A stretch of DNA of 64,000 nucleotides from Symbiodinium natans. Lineage: Eukaryota; Sar; Dinophyceae; Suessiales; Symbiodiniaceae. This document shows positions 48,764-59,831 of this stretch, one piece after another; positions within the stretch are counted from its first letter, which is position 1; each line of letters starts with the position of its first letter. The notes beneath the pieces were generated by a model. It worked only from the letters and a program-made list of their open reading frames with translations. It searched no databases and was not told the origin of the DNA. Location of the stretch: the NCBI GenBank assembly GCA_905221605.1, contig CAJNDS010002190.1, positions 1,297,288 through 1,361,287 on the forward strand. The letters run 5' to 3'. Position numbers and translations under genes: made by a program.

Positions 48764-49119
48764 ACCCTAAATCCTGATCCCTGAACCCTGAACCCTAAAC
48801 CCTAAACCCTAAACCCCGATACACTTCTGAATCCCTCAAGGGTGCACAAGTAAGTTCAGGCGATTGGGTTCCCGAAGCGGAGAGCCGGCTCAGGGTTTAG
48901 GGGTTTAGGGTTTTAGGGGTTTAGGGGTTTAGGGTTTAGGGGTTAGGGGTTTAGGGTTTAGGGTTCCAGGAGCCTCAGTCACGGCCTATGCTGTTCCCTG
49001 GTGACCCCTGGATCGGCTGCATATCCACAATTCCCATTCCAGTTGTCTCTCTCTTGGTAAGATCCTAAACCCTAAACCCCAAACCCCAAACCCTAAACAG
49101 TTCTTGTTTTCTTGGTAAG

Positions 49120-49246
49120 ATGAACTCCCTGGTGATCATCATCCTCTACTTCTTGACCAGTCGGGAGCTCGAGTCACAGATGAAGTCCCTGGAAACCTTG
49201 AACCCTGAAGCTCCCAAACCCCCCTCCAAACGCGCGGAGACCAAAG
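49120..49246 (+). CDS. Exon-like island with a transmembrane-like segment and GTTTAGGG donor
   Basis: After CTTGGTAAG the frame reads MNSLVIIILYFLTSRELESQ then MKSLETLNPEAPKPPSKRAE and TK, ending AAAG|GTTTAGGG. The hydrophobic start followed by a charged helix suggests a membrane anchor. The donor is the first telomere-like unit. Confidence 0.55.
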
Positions 49247-49308
49247 GTTTAGGGTTTTAAGGTTTTAGGGTTTAGGGTTTCGGGTTTCGGGTTCAGGGTC
49301 TTGCAGGA

Positions 49309-49352
49309 TGTCCTACATGTAGATGCCTTTCGCATGCCCAGAACACGCGTGG
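49309..49352 (+). CDS. Short exon-like island
   Basis: After GGTCTTGCAG reads DVLHVDAFRMPRTRVG, then enters a G-rich block. It may be the exon following 49120-49246. Confidence 0.38.
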
Positions 49353-49467
49353 GGCGGGGGTGGGCTGGGGTTAGGGGTGGTGGGTGGGGGGGTTGGGGGG
49401 TTGTGGGTGCTGGGGGGTTGGGGGTGGGGGTGGGTTGGTGGGGGGGGCGGGGGGGGGGGGGGTGGGG
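49353..49467. repeat. G/T-rich GGGGTTG low-complexity block
   Basis: Almost only G and T, with G runs up to thirteen. Glycine/tryptophan frames across it are artefacts. Possible G-quadruplex former. Confidence 0.9.
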
Positions 49468-49755
49468 GCCTAGAATGGTGCCTACCTATCATACTCGTCG
49501 TGACCTCATGCTAGCCACAAAGGCAGGTGCCAATTCTTGCTGCGACGGTAGAACATGGGAACGCAGTCGGACAGTATGCCACATGCAGCCTCGATGCTCA
49601 CTTGGCTTCTCTAAACCCTGAACACTTAAGCCCTTGAGCCCTTAATAAATTTGTCAACCCCTAAACCCTAAACCCGAAACCCTAAACCCCCAAACCCCCT
49701 CTTTCCCTCCAGCCCTTCACTCCACCCCTCTTGGAACCCCCTAGGGATTATAAAT

Positions 49756-49842
49756 ACCCTAAACCCTAAACCCTAAACCCTAAACCCTAAACCCTAAACC
49801 CTAAACCCTAAACCCTAAACCCTAAACCCTAAACCCTAAACC
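49756..49842 (-). repeat. (CCCTAAA)n array
   Basis: About twelve perfect units. Confidence 0.95.
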
Positions 49843-50269
49843 TACAGCGGAATTGTTTTCGGATCATTCTTTGGGTTGTGCTTCAACCTTCTTGGGAGGT
49901 ATTATCTGCTCCACCCCGCTTCAACCTCCCCGAAGTATGTCATACCCTTAGCCCGACACCCTAAACCCCAAATCCCCGACCCCTAAACCCTAGACTCCAT
50001 TGCAGGTACAACAGAGAGACCAAAACCCTAAACCCTACATCCTGAACCCTAACCTCAGACCCCCCCTAAAACATGAACCCCAAAACCTCGAAGCATCTGG
50101 AAGCCCAAACCCCAAGCATCGAAACGCAGAAGCAAGTTCGAAGCACACAAGCCTACATGAAGTAGCCCTAAACTCTCAACCCTAAAATCCTGAAACCCTA
50201 AAACCCTCGAACCCTAACGTCTCAAGGCGCTGCGTACTTCTGGTATGCGCAGGAGGTGCCCAGGCCCGG

Positions 50270-50512
50270 AGTCTCTTCTTCTTCTTATTCTTCTTATTCT
50301 TTCTTATTCTTCTTGTTCTTCTTGTTCTTCTTATTCTTTTGCTTCTTATGCTTGCTCTTTTGCTTCTTCTGTTGCTGCTTCTTCTTTTTCTTTTTCTTAT
50401 TCATCTTTCCCTCTCTGACTCTGTCTTTCTGTTTCTCTCTCTCTCTCTATCTCTGCATGTCTCTCTTTTTGTATTTCTCTCTCTGTCTCTCTCTCTCTCT
50501 CTGTTTTGAGTT
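50270..50512. repeat. (TTC/TTCTTA)n and (CT)n microsatellite
   Basis: Polypyrimidine tract: TTCTTATTCTTC units pass into CTCTCTGTCTCT units. It accounts for the Phe/Leu-rich frame on the plus strand. Confidence 0.95.
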
Positions 50513-51022
50513 CTGCGTTCCGGGCTTAGGGAGTTGGATTTAAATAGGGCTTTGAGCTTGTGCTTTGGGGGTCCCGTCTCTCTGTTCAGGGTTTGGGTTT
50601 TGCAGTGGATATGCCATTTAGCCATGCCGACTTTTGCAACACCCCGAATTAATACCTGCGAAACATACTCCCGAAGTTGCATCCAAGGTAGCTCACGATG
50701 CCGCGAAACATACTCCGAAACATATACGTCCCAAACATGCCCCGAAACATACCTTCATCCCAACACAATCCCCCTCTCCCCCCCCCCCCCCCCCTGCCGC
50801 CATTATCGAGAAACCCTAACCCTGAACCCTGAACCCTGAACCCTAAACCCTAAACCCTAAACCCTAAGCTCAAATTGCGGTAGGGACTGCAACGTGGATC
50901 TCCGGTCCTGCTTTATGCAGCGGCAGCCTCAGTACAGCAGAAATGCCTCAGATCCCCCACCCCAAAAACCCTAGTTTAGGGTTTAGGGTTTGGGGTTGGG
51001 GTTTGGGGTTTGGGGTTTAGGG

Positions 51023-51150
51023 CTACATGTAGGGGACCGCTAGTTATAAATAGGGTTATCAGGGCCCCAAATTGGGTTGTACGTCCTACTATTTAGGTTG
51101 TAATTTCCTTAATTGAAGTTGGTATAGCAAGGGGGGCCCTTACTTGTAGG
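51023..51150. mobile_element. MITE-like palindrome, family B (opposite orientation)
   Basis: CTACATGTAGGGGACCGCTA ... GGGGGGCCCTTACTTGTAG. Interior matches the inverse of the 55681 copy. Confidence 0.75.
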
Positions 51151-51757
51151 TCTAGGGTTTAGGCGGTTTAGGGTTAAGTTAAGGGGGTAGGAGCTTGCGA
51201 GTTCAGGAAATGAGCTGTTGAACCCGAGCCCGAGGAAGAGTTTCGACTGTGGGCTTAGGGCTTGGGGGGGGTGTGGTTACTGTTTAGTGCTCAGGGATGC
51301 AGGGACTTAAAACCCTAAACCCTAAGCCCTAAACCCTAAGCCCTAAGCCCTAAACCCTAAACCCTAAACCCTAAACCCTAAACCCTAAACCCTAAACCCC
51401 ATCCTGATCCGAGGCTTGGGGTGTGCCAAGCCATCCTGGGCATGACAATGGCTTTCTTCTTAGGCTGGCCTTGAACCCCTAAGCCTTGAGAAACCTCGGT
51501 TTAGGATTTAGGGTTTAGGGTTTAGAGTTTAGGGTTTAGGGTTTAGGGCTTAGGGTTTGGGGACGCCTATAAAGCCTATAAACCCTACACACCCTATGAA
51601 CCCTACGAACCCTCAACACCCTAGAAACTCTGAAAACCCAACAAAAGCTCTATAAACCCTGCAAAAGGTCAATGGGGAGCGTGATAGGGTTTAGGGTTTA
51701 GGGTTTCGGGTTTAGGGTTTCGGGGTGCATGATGTTGGGTTTAGGGTTTACACGTAG

Positions 51758-51868
51758 TCGCTTTGTCTCGCATCCCTCGGTCTTTTACGCATCGATCGGC
51801 GTCCACATTGGAGAACTGCAGGGATGCTGCGTCGCAAGCTTCCAGCTATGGAAACAGGCCCGAAACCA
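51758..51868 (+). CDS. Exon-like island, about 36 codons
   Basis: After TTACACGTAG reads RFVSHPSVFYASIGVHIGEL then QGCCVASFQLWKQARN. Protein-like, Cys pair. It lies on the same strand as the next three islands and may belong to the same gene. Confidence 0.45.
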
Positions 51869-51921
51869 CCCTAAACCCTAAACCCTAAACCCTAAACCCT
51901 AAACCCTAAACCCAGTTGCAG

Positions 51922-52043
51922 ATACCGAGCCGGAGCTTCGTGCTAGCAAGCCTGCGGCTGCAGCCGTGGAGGTTGCAGCGGTGGAAAGTGCTGCCCCGAT
52001 GGCGGCATTGGCAGAGGACTTCCCTGAAGAGCCTGAAGGACAA
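51922..52043 (+). CDS. Ala/Glu-rich exon-like island
   Basis: After CCCAGTTGCAG reads TEPELRASKPAAAAVEVAAV then ESAAPMAALAEDFPEEPEGQ. Low-complexity acidic linker. The donor is not canonical, since sequence runs into CCCTAAA. Confidence 0.45.
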
Positions 52044-52083
52044 CCCTAAACCCTAAACCGTAAACCCTAAACCCTAAACCCAG

Positions 52084-52253
52084 CGACTGCGTGACCTATC
52101 TAGAAGAGCTTTACCCGGCGAGCGAAGCCCTTGTTGGAGCATCGCCGGATGCATTCCACGAAGGTAGCTCGATTCTTCGTCGAGGATCTGCGGGGTCGCA
52201 CACTCCAAAAGGGCCCCTGTCAGTAGGATTCCGACGAGAAGGCATCGATCCTG
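52084..52253 (+). CDS. Exon-like island upstream of a MITE intron
   Basis: After CCTAAACCCAG reads CVTYLEELYPASEALVGASP then DAFHEGSSILRRGSAGSHTP and ends EGIDP plus one base. The next island continues in phase when 52254-52386 is removed (GAC across the junction). The acceptor AG directly follows telomere-like units. Confidence 0.52.
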
Positions 52254-52386
52254 GAACTAGAAGTGGGGGCCCCCTTACTATGCTAGCCTTAGTCAAGGGA
52301 GTTATAACCTACATAGAAATTCTTATAACCCAATTTGGGGCCCTTATAACCCTATGTATGAGTAGGGGGCCCCTACATGTATGCAG
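52254..52386 (+). mobile_element. Family B palindrome apparently acting as a 133-bp intron
   Basis: Starts GAACTAGAAGTGGGGGCCCC and ends GGGGCCCCTACATGTATGCAG. Almost the whole interval is the family B element. Its removal joins two open segments in phase, with GA-AG ends. Interior ACTATGCTAGCCTTAGTCAAGG...CTTATAACCCAATTTGGGGC matches the other copies. Confidence 0.6.
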
Positions 52387-52526
52387 ACGAAGCAGAAGCG
52401 GTTAAACCGGCTGGAGAGTTGGGACAAGCAACGGAAGCTGCAGTTCGTTCTCCTCCCAAAGAAAGCCAAGAAGACGGCGTCGGAAACCCGAAGCCTGCAG
52501 AGAAATCGTACTGCGGAGTCTGCAGG
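52387..52526 (+). CDS. Acidic exon-like island downstream of the MITE intron
   Basis: Reads EAEAVKPAGELGQATEAAVR then SPPKESQEDGVGNPKPAEKS and YCGVC, ending AGG|GTTGAG as at 12005. Composition matches the Ala/Glu/Pro-rich island at 51922, consistent with one protein. Confidence 0.5.
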
Positions 52527-53036
52527 GTTGAGGGCTTAGGGGTCTACACCGAAGTAGAAAAAGGCGGTTTCGGGGTTTAGGGTTTTAGTCTAGGTGCGCG
52601 AAGCCCTTGGTGGAGGGCGACATGCCAGAAGCTACCCCATTGCCGACAGCCATGGCCTTTTGTATTAAAGGACCCTACAACTATGAGAGGCCCTACTGTA
52701 AAACCCTCAACCCTAAACCCTAAACCCCGAAACCTTCCATGGTGGTGACTAACTCATCGGCTGAGCGTTGCGTGTATACGGTTCCAGGCTGGGGCTGTTT
52801 GAGTTTCAGCTTGAGCTTCGAGGAAGGAAGGATGTGTTTAAGGTTGCCACAGGCCTGCACGAGAGTTGAGTGTAGGTTTACATGGCCTTATAGAGATTCC
52901 TGAGTTGCTTGTATTTTCTAGCATCTCCCTCGTGATTAGCGGTTGAAACATAGTTAGAATACTGCAAAAACGTGCTGAAAACGCAGGCGCCTGCAGCATC
53001 TCCGGCAGTTTGACCCATGTTGGCTGTCGACATTTT

Positions 53037-53091
53037 CGGTTTAGGGTTTAGGGTTTAGGGTTTAGGGTTTAGGGTTTAGGGTTTAGGGTTC
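53037..53091 (+). repeat. (TTTAGGG)n array
   Basis: Seven perfect units. Confidence 0.95.
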
Positions 53092-53667
53092 TTGTGGGGC
53101 GCGTGATCCCCCAGTCCACATGAGCAAATTCGGCTGCAGGTGTTGCGCACAAGATGCTTTGGGCCCTCTACCATCGCCTGCTTGCCCAAAAGTACAGGCG
53201 GGAATTGTGGTTTCAGGCCCCTGAAACCTCCCTAAACCCTAAACTCTAGACTCTAAACCCTAAACCCCACACCCCAAACCCTAAACCCTAAACGCCAACC
53301 CTTAACCCAAAGGTCTTGGCACCTCCCAAAATGAACCTCCGCTAGAAAGCAGGTATACATCTTGGATCTAAGGAGTCTGGTTCTTGCTGCATTCCTACGG
53401 TATACTTCCAATATCCCTATAAACCTGAAGCTGCCAGCTACATTTTTGGGTGATTCCCCGCCATACTTCCTTAAAATTCGGGGCTTATGGTTTAGGGCTT
53501 GGGGCTCAGGGTTTATTAAGGGGTTTAGGTTGTAGGGACCCTCAAGATCGGTTCAGGCTCGTCCCCAAGAACTCGAATCCTAAACAACCTCGTACCCTGT
53601 ACCTGATGGTCCCCTGTAAGCCCGCATTGTGTTCCTAAGCTCTAGACCTGGTAGTTGTCAGACCACC

Positions 53668-53763
53668 CTAAACCCTAAACCCTAAACCCTAAACCCTAAA
53701 CCCTAAACCCTAAACCCTAAACCCTAAACCCTAAACCCTAAACCCTAAACCCTAAACCCTAAC
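53668..53763 (-). repeat. (CCCTAAA)n array
   Basis: About thirteen units ending in a C-tract and CACGTGACGTCC. Confidence 0.95.
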
Positions 53764-53907
53764 CCCCCCCCACGTGACGTCCGGGAGGCTGCAAGCCAGA
53801 GACGACGAAGCCGACTCTGAAGAGAGCGACTATGAGGAGCAGGTACCTGGTCCCACACTAACAATATATGGGAAAATTGGTAAATCAAGAAAGAAAGAAA
53901 CACACGC

Positions 53908-54000
53908 ATGTATATATATATATATATACACACATACATATAAATGCATGCATCATATATATATATATACACATATGTGTGTATATATATATATGCATTG
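53908..54000. repeat. (TA)n/(TACA)n microsatellite
   Basis: Two TATATA runs with CACATACATATAAATGCATG between. The Ile/Tyr frames on both strands are artefacts. Confidence 0.93.
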
Positions 54001-54277
54001 TCGTTAAACTACATAGGTATGTATACATAGACACAGATATTTTCTGAATATGTGTGTAGGTATTTTATTTGTGCATAGGCCTTACTTGTTTTAGGTTCAA
54101 GTCGACTTGCACCCCAAGCCCGCCAAAGAACACCAGAAACACCTACAAAGATCCTTAGTACCCTAAAGACTAAACCCCAAACCCAAGCCTTAATCTTGCC
54201 AGCGCTTTTGAGCTGTAAAGTATGCAATGTTGACCTTATAGGTTTAATTAGGGATCCCAGAATTCTCAGCCCTAAAC

Positions 54278-54327
54278 CCTAAACCCTAAACCCTAAACCC
54301 TAAACCCTAAACCCTAAACCCTAAACC
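54278..54327 (-). repeat. (CCCTAAA)n array
   Basis: Seven units. A second degenerate set lies at 54441-54526. Confidence 0.93.
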
Positions 54328-54332
54328 CCCCT

Positions 54333-54440
54333 TGGCGCACGCGCGCCCACGGAGGCCTCCTCCGCTCGTAGCTGCCTCTCCTTGCCGCGGATGGTGCACT
54401 CCGTCACCACTCTCTTCGTCATGTTGCCGGGGCCCTTGCA
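54333..54440 (-). CDS. Minus-strand exon-like island
   Basis: Minus strand reads NMTKRVVTECTIRGKERQLR then AEEASVGA, starting after TTGCAAGGGCCCCGG. Flanked by CCCTAAA on the plus strand, i.e. TTTAGGG in the direction of reading. Confidence 0.42.
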
Positions 54441-54597
54441 AACCCTAAACCCTGAACCCTAAGCCCTAAACCCTAAACCCTAAGCCCTAAACCCTAAACC
54501 CTAAGCCCTAAGCCGTAAACCCTAATTTCTTGCATGTCTCCCCAACTTATTTTCACGGGTAGTTGCAAGTTGACCCACAGACAAGATGTGGCCTTTA

Positions 54598-54735
54598 ACA
54601 GTAACATAGGGGTATTTCCGAGAAGAGGGGTACCCCGTTTATACCCCAGAACAGAATCCCCTTAAGGGACCCGGGACCCCCAAAAGGGGTACCGTGACTT
54701 CTCTAAAATATGGTCCCTTTTGGGGTCCTTATTTT
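54598..54735. mobile_element. MITE-like element, family E
   Basis: AGGGGTATTTCCGAGAAGAG ... CTAAAATATGGTCCCTTTTG, reads as two partly overlapping halves. Confidence 0.45.
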
Positions 54736-55497
54736 CAGCGGCCTTTCTGTTTTAGGGCACCACCATAATTTCGAGCATTCACCATAAAGAAGCTCTGTAA
54801 CTGAGGCCGTTCTACCTGCTTCTGAACTAGCCACGAATCCCCATCAACCCACAACACTGTGTTGGGGCTTTTTCCGGAACCGTGACTTTGCCGCCGATTC
54901 CCTTCCCCTTCGAACCCTCCCAAACAAGCAATGAAAATAGCACTGGTGGGTTTTGGCTTTAGGGTTTAGGGTTTTGGCTTTGGGGTTGGCATGTTTGGTT
55001 TTGGGGCTTTACATAGCGGCTTGCGTTTCTACGCTTGACATCTCACGTGGAGAAGAAGTGGCAGGGCCCAACCTCACCATCTACCCCCAATCCCGATCCC
55101 CTCAGCCCACAACCCCTGTAGGCCTGCAGAACCCTAACCCGAACCCTGGCCCCTTAGCCCACAACCTTTTGTAGCCCCCAGCAAGCACGTGCAGGCTGCA
55201 TGGGTGCAGGGGATTACTGGGTCAAGGTCTATCGTCCCTGTTAGCTTTTTGCAGGGTTGGGTTTTCAAAATTGTTTCTAAATGGAGCTGCTAGGATGCGC
55301 TTAGCAACCTAGCAAACAGCGACCCGGACGAAGGAACTCCAGTTCCTTCGTACAGAATCGGGATCTGAGGTTCTGGGTACACGGTGTTTCCCTGGCCGCG
55401 GGGCCAAGGAAGCATCTCTTGTCTTGCGCTTCTCCGGGGTTGGGTCTTCGGAGCTTCTTGGGTTCTAGGATGGAAAGGTTCAGGGTTTTACTGCAGT

Positions 55498-55603
55498 TTG
55501 CACAAGAACCCCCCTAAGAAAGAAACATCATGATCCCTATCTTACCCTTGTAAGGAAGACTACATTTTAAACAACATGTTGGGTAGCTTGAGCAAATAGT
55601 AGG
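55498..55603. mobile_element. MITE-like element, family F (diverged)
   Basis: AAGAACCCCCCTAAGAAAGA, CTTACCCTTGTAAGGAAGAC and the right end GAGCAAATAGTAG are recognisable. The left end is degraded. Confidence 0.5.
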
Positions 55604-55680
55604 TTGAAGGATTTCGGTTGAGGGCTTCAAGGGCTCAGGGCTCGGGATGTAGGACTTGCGCGCGATTTGGGGCTCCAGGT

Positions 55681-55807
55681 TCTACAAGTAAGGGCCCCCT
55701 TGCTATACTAAATTGAGTTAAGGGAACTATAACCTAAATAGTAAGACTTATAACCCAATTTAGGGTCCTTATAACCCTATTTATCAACTAGGGGGCCCCT
55801 ACATGTC
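55681..55807. mobile_element. MITE-like palindrome, family B
   Basis: TCTACAAGTAAGGGCCCCCT ... CTAGGGGGCCCCTACATGT with ACTTATAACCCAATTTAGGG in the interior. Well preserved. Confidence 0.8.
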
Positions 55808-56029
55808 GGAGCCTGAATAATTAAAATATGGTTTTGAGGGGGGGGTTATTCTAGTATAACCACAAAAGGATTATAAGGGTTTTGGGGGGTTATTCTAACC
55901 CTGAACCCTAAACCCTAAACCCTAAACATCATCATACGGTGTAGCCTGAGCTTGGCTGTTGGCGAGCTTCGACGAGTTTCTGGAGCATGTTGGGGTCGAG
56001 GGGTGAATCTACCCCCCAAGATTCTAAGG

Positions 56030-56097
56030 TTTAGGGTTTAGGGTTTAGGGTTTAGGGTTTAGGGATTAGGGTTTAGGGTTTAGGGTTTAGGGTTTAG
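56030..56097 (+). repeat. (TTTAGGG)n array
   Basis: Nine units. An opposite-orientation (CCCTAAA)n array follows at 56184-56266. Confidence 0.93.
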
Positions 56098-57791
56098 TTA
56101 TGTGGTCCCTGAATATGGTCCCTTACCTCGTGCAAAGGTTTCCGAAGTATGGGCCCTTGGGTTGTCAACAGGGTATATAAGACTAAACCCTAAACCCTAA
56201 ACCCTAAAACCCTAAACCCTAAACCCTAAACCCTAAACCCTAAACCCTAAACCCTAAACCCTAAACGATAGTATATAAGGAACCCTGAACGAGGTCTGCA
56301 AGTGTGCACGTTGCGCGCCAGCCGAGAGTCGGTTGTGGTGTTGGAACTTTTGACATGCCCAGAGACTGCAAAACCCCTCAGGGTTTAGGGTTTAGGGTTT
56401 CGGGTTTAGGGTTTAGGGTTTAGGGTTATTATATTTGGAACCTTAACATGATTCAAGGTATATGCCTGAATTAAGGGGTTTGGGAGCCTCTGGGTGTGTG
56501 CGTGTGTGTTTGCGTGTGGTGTGTGGGGTGCTGGCGCGACGTTGCTTTAATATATGAGTGTTTTGTGCATGGAGGTTTTTCCTAGGCATTCATGAACATA
56601 GGCAGCATGCGGTCAAAGTATCCACTCAGCTGAACAACATGATGAAGCATGAGGGTCACGCCTGAAAACTTTCAGCTTCTTCTTGTCAAGACAGCTGCTG
56701 GGTGCAGGGTTTAGGGTTGAGGGTGCCTTCGGACGGACAAGCACTGGGTTGAACTTAAGTCTCAGCCGTTCGAGACACAGTGTGCTGCAGAGACTTGCAC
56801 TTTGAAGACTCGACCCTCAGTGCATCTTCGAACCATGTAGGGGTTGCCCTAGATGTTCTGGAATCATACGGGTGGTTGTCAAAATCATCGTCCCTTTTGG
56901 CCTAATACTTAGGGCGTCTAAAAAAAGGGACCCTAACTCTGACAACTACCCAGATGAGCCTGAAGCACCATCAACTTCTCAGAGTGCCCGAGGCGTTGAT
57001 GGCCAGGGACAGTGTTTGTGGACATGCCGTACAAGCACCAGACTTAGTGTCGGGAGCTGGCGGTTAGCACTTTAGGTTGTAGGACATAAACCCTAAACCC
57101 CTAAACCGTGTGCTAGCACTACAACAAGAGGGGCTTATGCATTCGTCACTACGAGCTGCACCCACAGCAATTTCAGCAATCCTACTGAAGTCTGCTCAAG
57201 TAAACCCTAAACCCCAAACCTTAAACCATGCACTAGTCAGTGAAGCTCCAAGCCCTGAAGGTCCTCTTGAGGCGTAGGGTCCATGAATAGGTAGCATTAG
57301 GCACCATATCTCCTAAAGCGCGGTATGATCTTTGAGCACAAAGGCCCTGAGATGAAGTCCTTCGAGCCTTAGGGGTATATAATTCAGGGTTTTGGGTTTA
57401 GGGTTTGGGGTGTATATAGCTTCATCGGTGCAAACGCACATCGCATTCCTGAAGTTGTAGGTCCATTGTTGGGGTATCCAATTTCTACATCTATCCTCGC
57501 TATACAATTAGGTAACCCGGAACAGGAAGTACACTTAAAGGATTAAAGGTCAAGATGTAGGATTCCCCAAGCCCTGAACCCGAGACCTTGTAGAAACTAA
57601 ACTCTTCCCTACTCAGCCCAAAACCCTAAATCTTAAACCCTAAGCCCTAAGCCTAAACCCTCAACCCTCCACCCTGAACCCTAAATCCTAAACCCTAAAC
57701 CCTAAACCCTATCCCTAAAACGTATCCCAAAGAGTGAGGGCCCCCTAAACCCTAAACCCTAAACCCTTAACCCTAAACCTTACAAACCCAG

Positions 57792-57870
57792 GTCTTCTGG
57801 CTGCTTGCCTTCGTCACCTTCATCACGGTCTGCTACGCGGCAGTTCGGGCCCGAGGGAGAGTCCATGGCA
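57792..57870 (+). CDS. Exon-like island with a transmembrane-like segment
   Basis: After ACAAACCCAG reads VFWLLAFVTFITVCYAAVRA then RGRVHG. One hydrophobic span of about 17 residues followed by basic residues, as in a membrane helix with a positive inside end. Donor unclear. Confidence 0.48.
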
Positions 57871-58510
57871 TAGAGTTTAGGGTTTAGAGTTCAGGGTTTG
57901 GGGTTTAGGGTTTAGGGTTTAGAGTTCAGGGTTTAGGGTTTAGGGTTTAGGGTTTAGGGTTCAGGGTTTAGGGTTTAGGGTTTGAGGTTTGGGTTTAGGG
58001 TTCAGAATTTAGGGTTTGGGTTTTAGGGAGGGGGAGAGGGGGGTCGGGCGGGTCCATTGTTTCTCAGGGTATTGAGAGTTCAGGGTTCTTTGGTCCTTAG
58101 CTGTGGTTTAGGGGTTAAAGGGTGTAGGGTTTAGGGTTTAGGGTTTAGGGTTTTTTTGATATTTCTTTGTGATAGGGTTTAGGGTGTAGGGTTCAGGGTT
58201 CGACAATCAGGGTTTAGGGTTTAGTTGCACTTCCTCTGATTTGTGGGGCGGGGGGGGGGGGGCTTGGGGTTTAGGGTTTAGGGGGGTTCCCTTTTGTCCC
58301 TTTGGTTCCTGGTTCCTGGCGAACCAAGAAGCCCGCTTGATCCTATCCCTATCGGCATCCAAGCCAGAAGTCCCAACCCTAAACCCCAAACTTGTCAACA
58401 GGGTTTAGGGTTTTGGGTTTTGGGTTTTGGGGTTTAGAGTTTCATGTTTATCTTCAACAGTTCTTTGCAAGGATTGTGTGTGTTATATGTTTCGTGTATC
58501 AACCCACAGC

Positions 58511-58650
58511 CCTACTTGGAGGCGCATGGTACTTGTTAACCAATCATAATTGTACAGGTAACCCACTTCTAAGCCCCTTGTGTGCCCTAATATGGTTATA
58601 AGTGCAGTGAAAAGCACAGTTGTTAATAAGTACCATGAGCCTTAAAGTAG
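58511..58650. mobile_element. MITE-like palindrome, family C
   Basis: CCTACTTGGAGGCGCATGGT ... AAGTACCATGAGCCTTAAAGTAG, with AATTGTAC / CACAGTTGTTA inner arms. Confidence 0.7.
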
Positions 58651-58767
58651 ACCCGAACCCGTATCTTTCGGGCTTAGATCCCTGCTTCAGGTCGACTCCT
58701 CTGGTCGTGCCGCTATCTCTTTGTAGTGTGAGCTCAGACTGGGCGCTTCTCTGCATGAGCAGAGCTC

Positions 58768-58880
58768 AATGTGGAGGTTTACGAAAAAAAGGGACCCAAC
58801 ATAGACCCCCCAAAATAGTAGGATCCCCTTATAATCAGGACCCCCAGAAGGTACGCCTAATTACGGAAACCTCCATGTAG
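58768..58880. mobile_element. MITE-like palindrome, family E (clear copy)
   Basis: ATGTGGAGGTTTACGAAAAA ... TAATTACGGAAACCTCCATGT, ends inverted over about 14 bp. Centre AAAATAGTAGGATCCCCTTA. Confidence 0.75.
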
Positions 58881-58941
58881 AGGGGTGCAGAGATTAGGGC
58901 TTAGCTGGACCCCATGGAACCTGCATTTTTGGGGTGTATGG

Positions 58942-59078
58942 CTTGGGATGTTCCCCCGTGTACTAACACTCCTGAATAGGGATTATAGGAACCCTAAACC
59001 CTAAGCTCTAAACCTCAAACCCTAAACCCTACTATAATCCTCATTAAGGACTGTTAGCCTCAGGGGGAACATCCCAAT
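58942..59078. mobile_element. MITE-like palindrome, family A, with CCCTAAA units inserted
   Basis: Arms TTGGGATGTTCCCCCGTGTA and CAGGGGGAACATCCCAA as in the other copies. Between GGAACCCTAAACCC and CCCTACTATAATCC lies a block of about 40 bp of CCCTAAA-type units absent from the other three copies. Confidence 0.8.
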
Positions 59079-59183
59079 GTGTGACCTCCAAAAACAGACT
59101 CTGCACCTAAACCCTAAACCCTAAACCCTGAACCCTAAACCCAAACCCTAAACCCTAAACCCTTACACAATTTGGTTCCGCAG

Positions 59184-59213
59184 GGTCCAGGTCGAGCTTG
59201 CCGAGAACCCTAA
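59184..59213 (+). CDS. Possible micro-exon, 10 codons
   Basis: Bounded by GGTTCCGCAG and GTAAAA, reading VQVELAENPK in one frame. Too short to be firm. Confidence 0.28.
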   Translation, partial: GPGRACREP

Positions 59214-59256
59214 GTAAAAACGCCGAAGGAACCCTAAACCCTATAGGCTCAGAGCT

Positions 59257-59313
59257 GAGGGTTTAGGGTTTAGGGTTTAGGGTTTAGGGTTTAGGGTTTA
59301 GGGTTTAGGGTTG
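59257..59313 (+). repeat. (TTTAGGG)n array
   Basis: Eight perfect units. Confidence 0.95.
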
Positions 59314-59363
59314 CAGGATCCCCACAGGGCAGGCTGGGATGCGAGCGTAGATCAGATTCTCAG

Positions 59364-59490
59364 ATGCGCGGTCGAGCGGAAACGCAGCGTTCGTGCACAT
59401 TCGGCGCCCTGCGCATAGACGCCCGAATCCGACCATTCTTAGCCATTTATCGCCCAACCCCTCGCTTTGGATCCCTCCGTATGAACCCCC
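59364..59490 (+). CDS. Exon-like island, about 40 codons
   Basis: After CAGATTCTCAG reads MRGRAETQRSCTFGALRIDA then RIRPFLAIYRPTPRFGSLRM before CCCTAAA units. Basic, no known motif. Confidence 0.42.
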
Positions 59491-59602
59491 TAAACCCTAA
59501 ACCCTAAACCCTAAACCCTAAACCCTAAACCCTAAACCCTAAACCCTAAACCCTAAACCCTAAACCCTAAACCCTAAACCCTAAACCCTAAACCCTAAAC
59601 CC
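59488..59602 (-). repeat. (CCCTAAA)n array
   Basis: About sixteen perfect units. Confidence 0.96.
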
Positions 59603-59715
59603 TTCCAGCTTGGAGCTGCGCCCAGTAACCTCGCCTGCAGACCCTGGAGTGCATCTGCGGAGGATGGTTTACTTTGTCATAGTGGGGTAACATTTTCCAT
59701 TTTTAAGGGTACTTA

Positions 59716-59831
59716 ACTACGACCGGGAGTAGGCCCTTTTTCATTTTTTTTAGGGTTGGGGTTCCCTTTGTAATCCCCTTGAAACCAAAAAGGGTACCCT
59801 TTTTGTTCCTAGGTTACTCCCGGGTCTGGCT
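59716..59831. mobile_element. MITE-like palindrome, family G (best copy)
   Basis: GACCGGGAGTAGGCCC ... GGTTACTCCCGGGTC, with AAACCAAAAAGGGTACCCTTTTTG in the interior. Confidence 0.7.
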
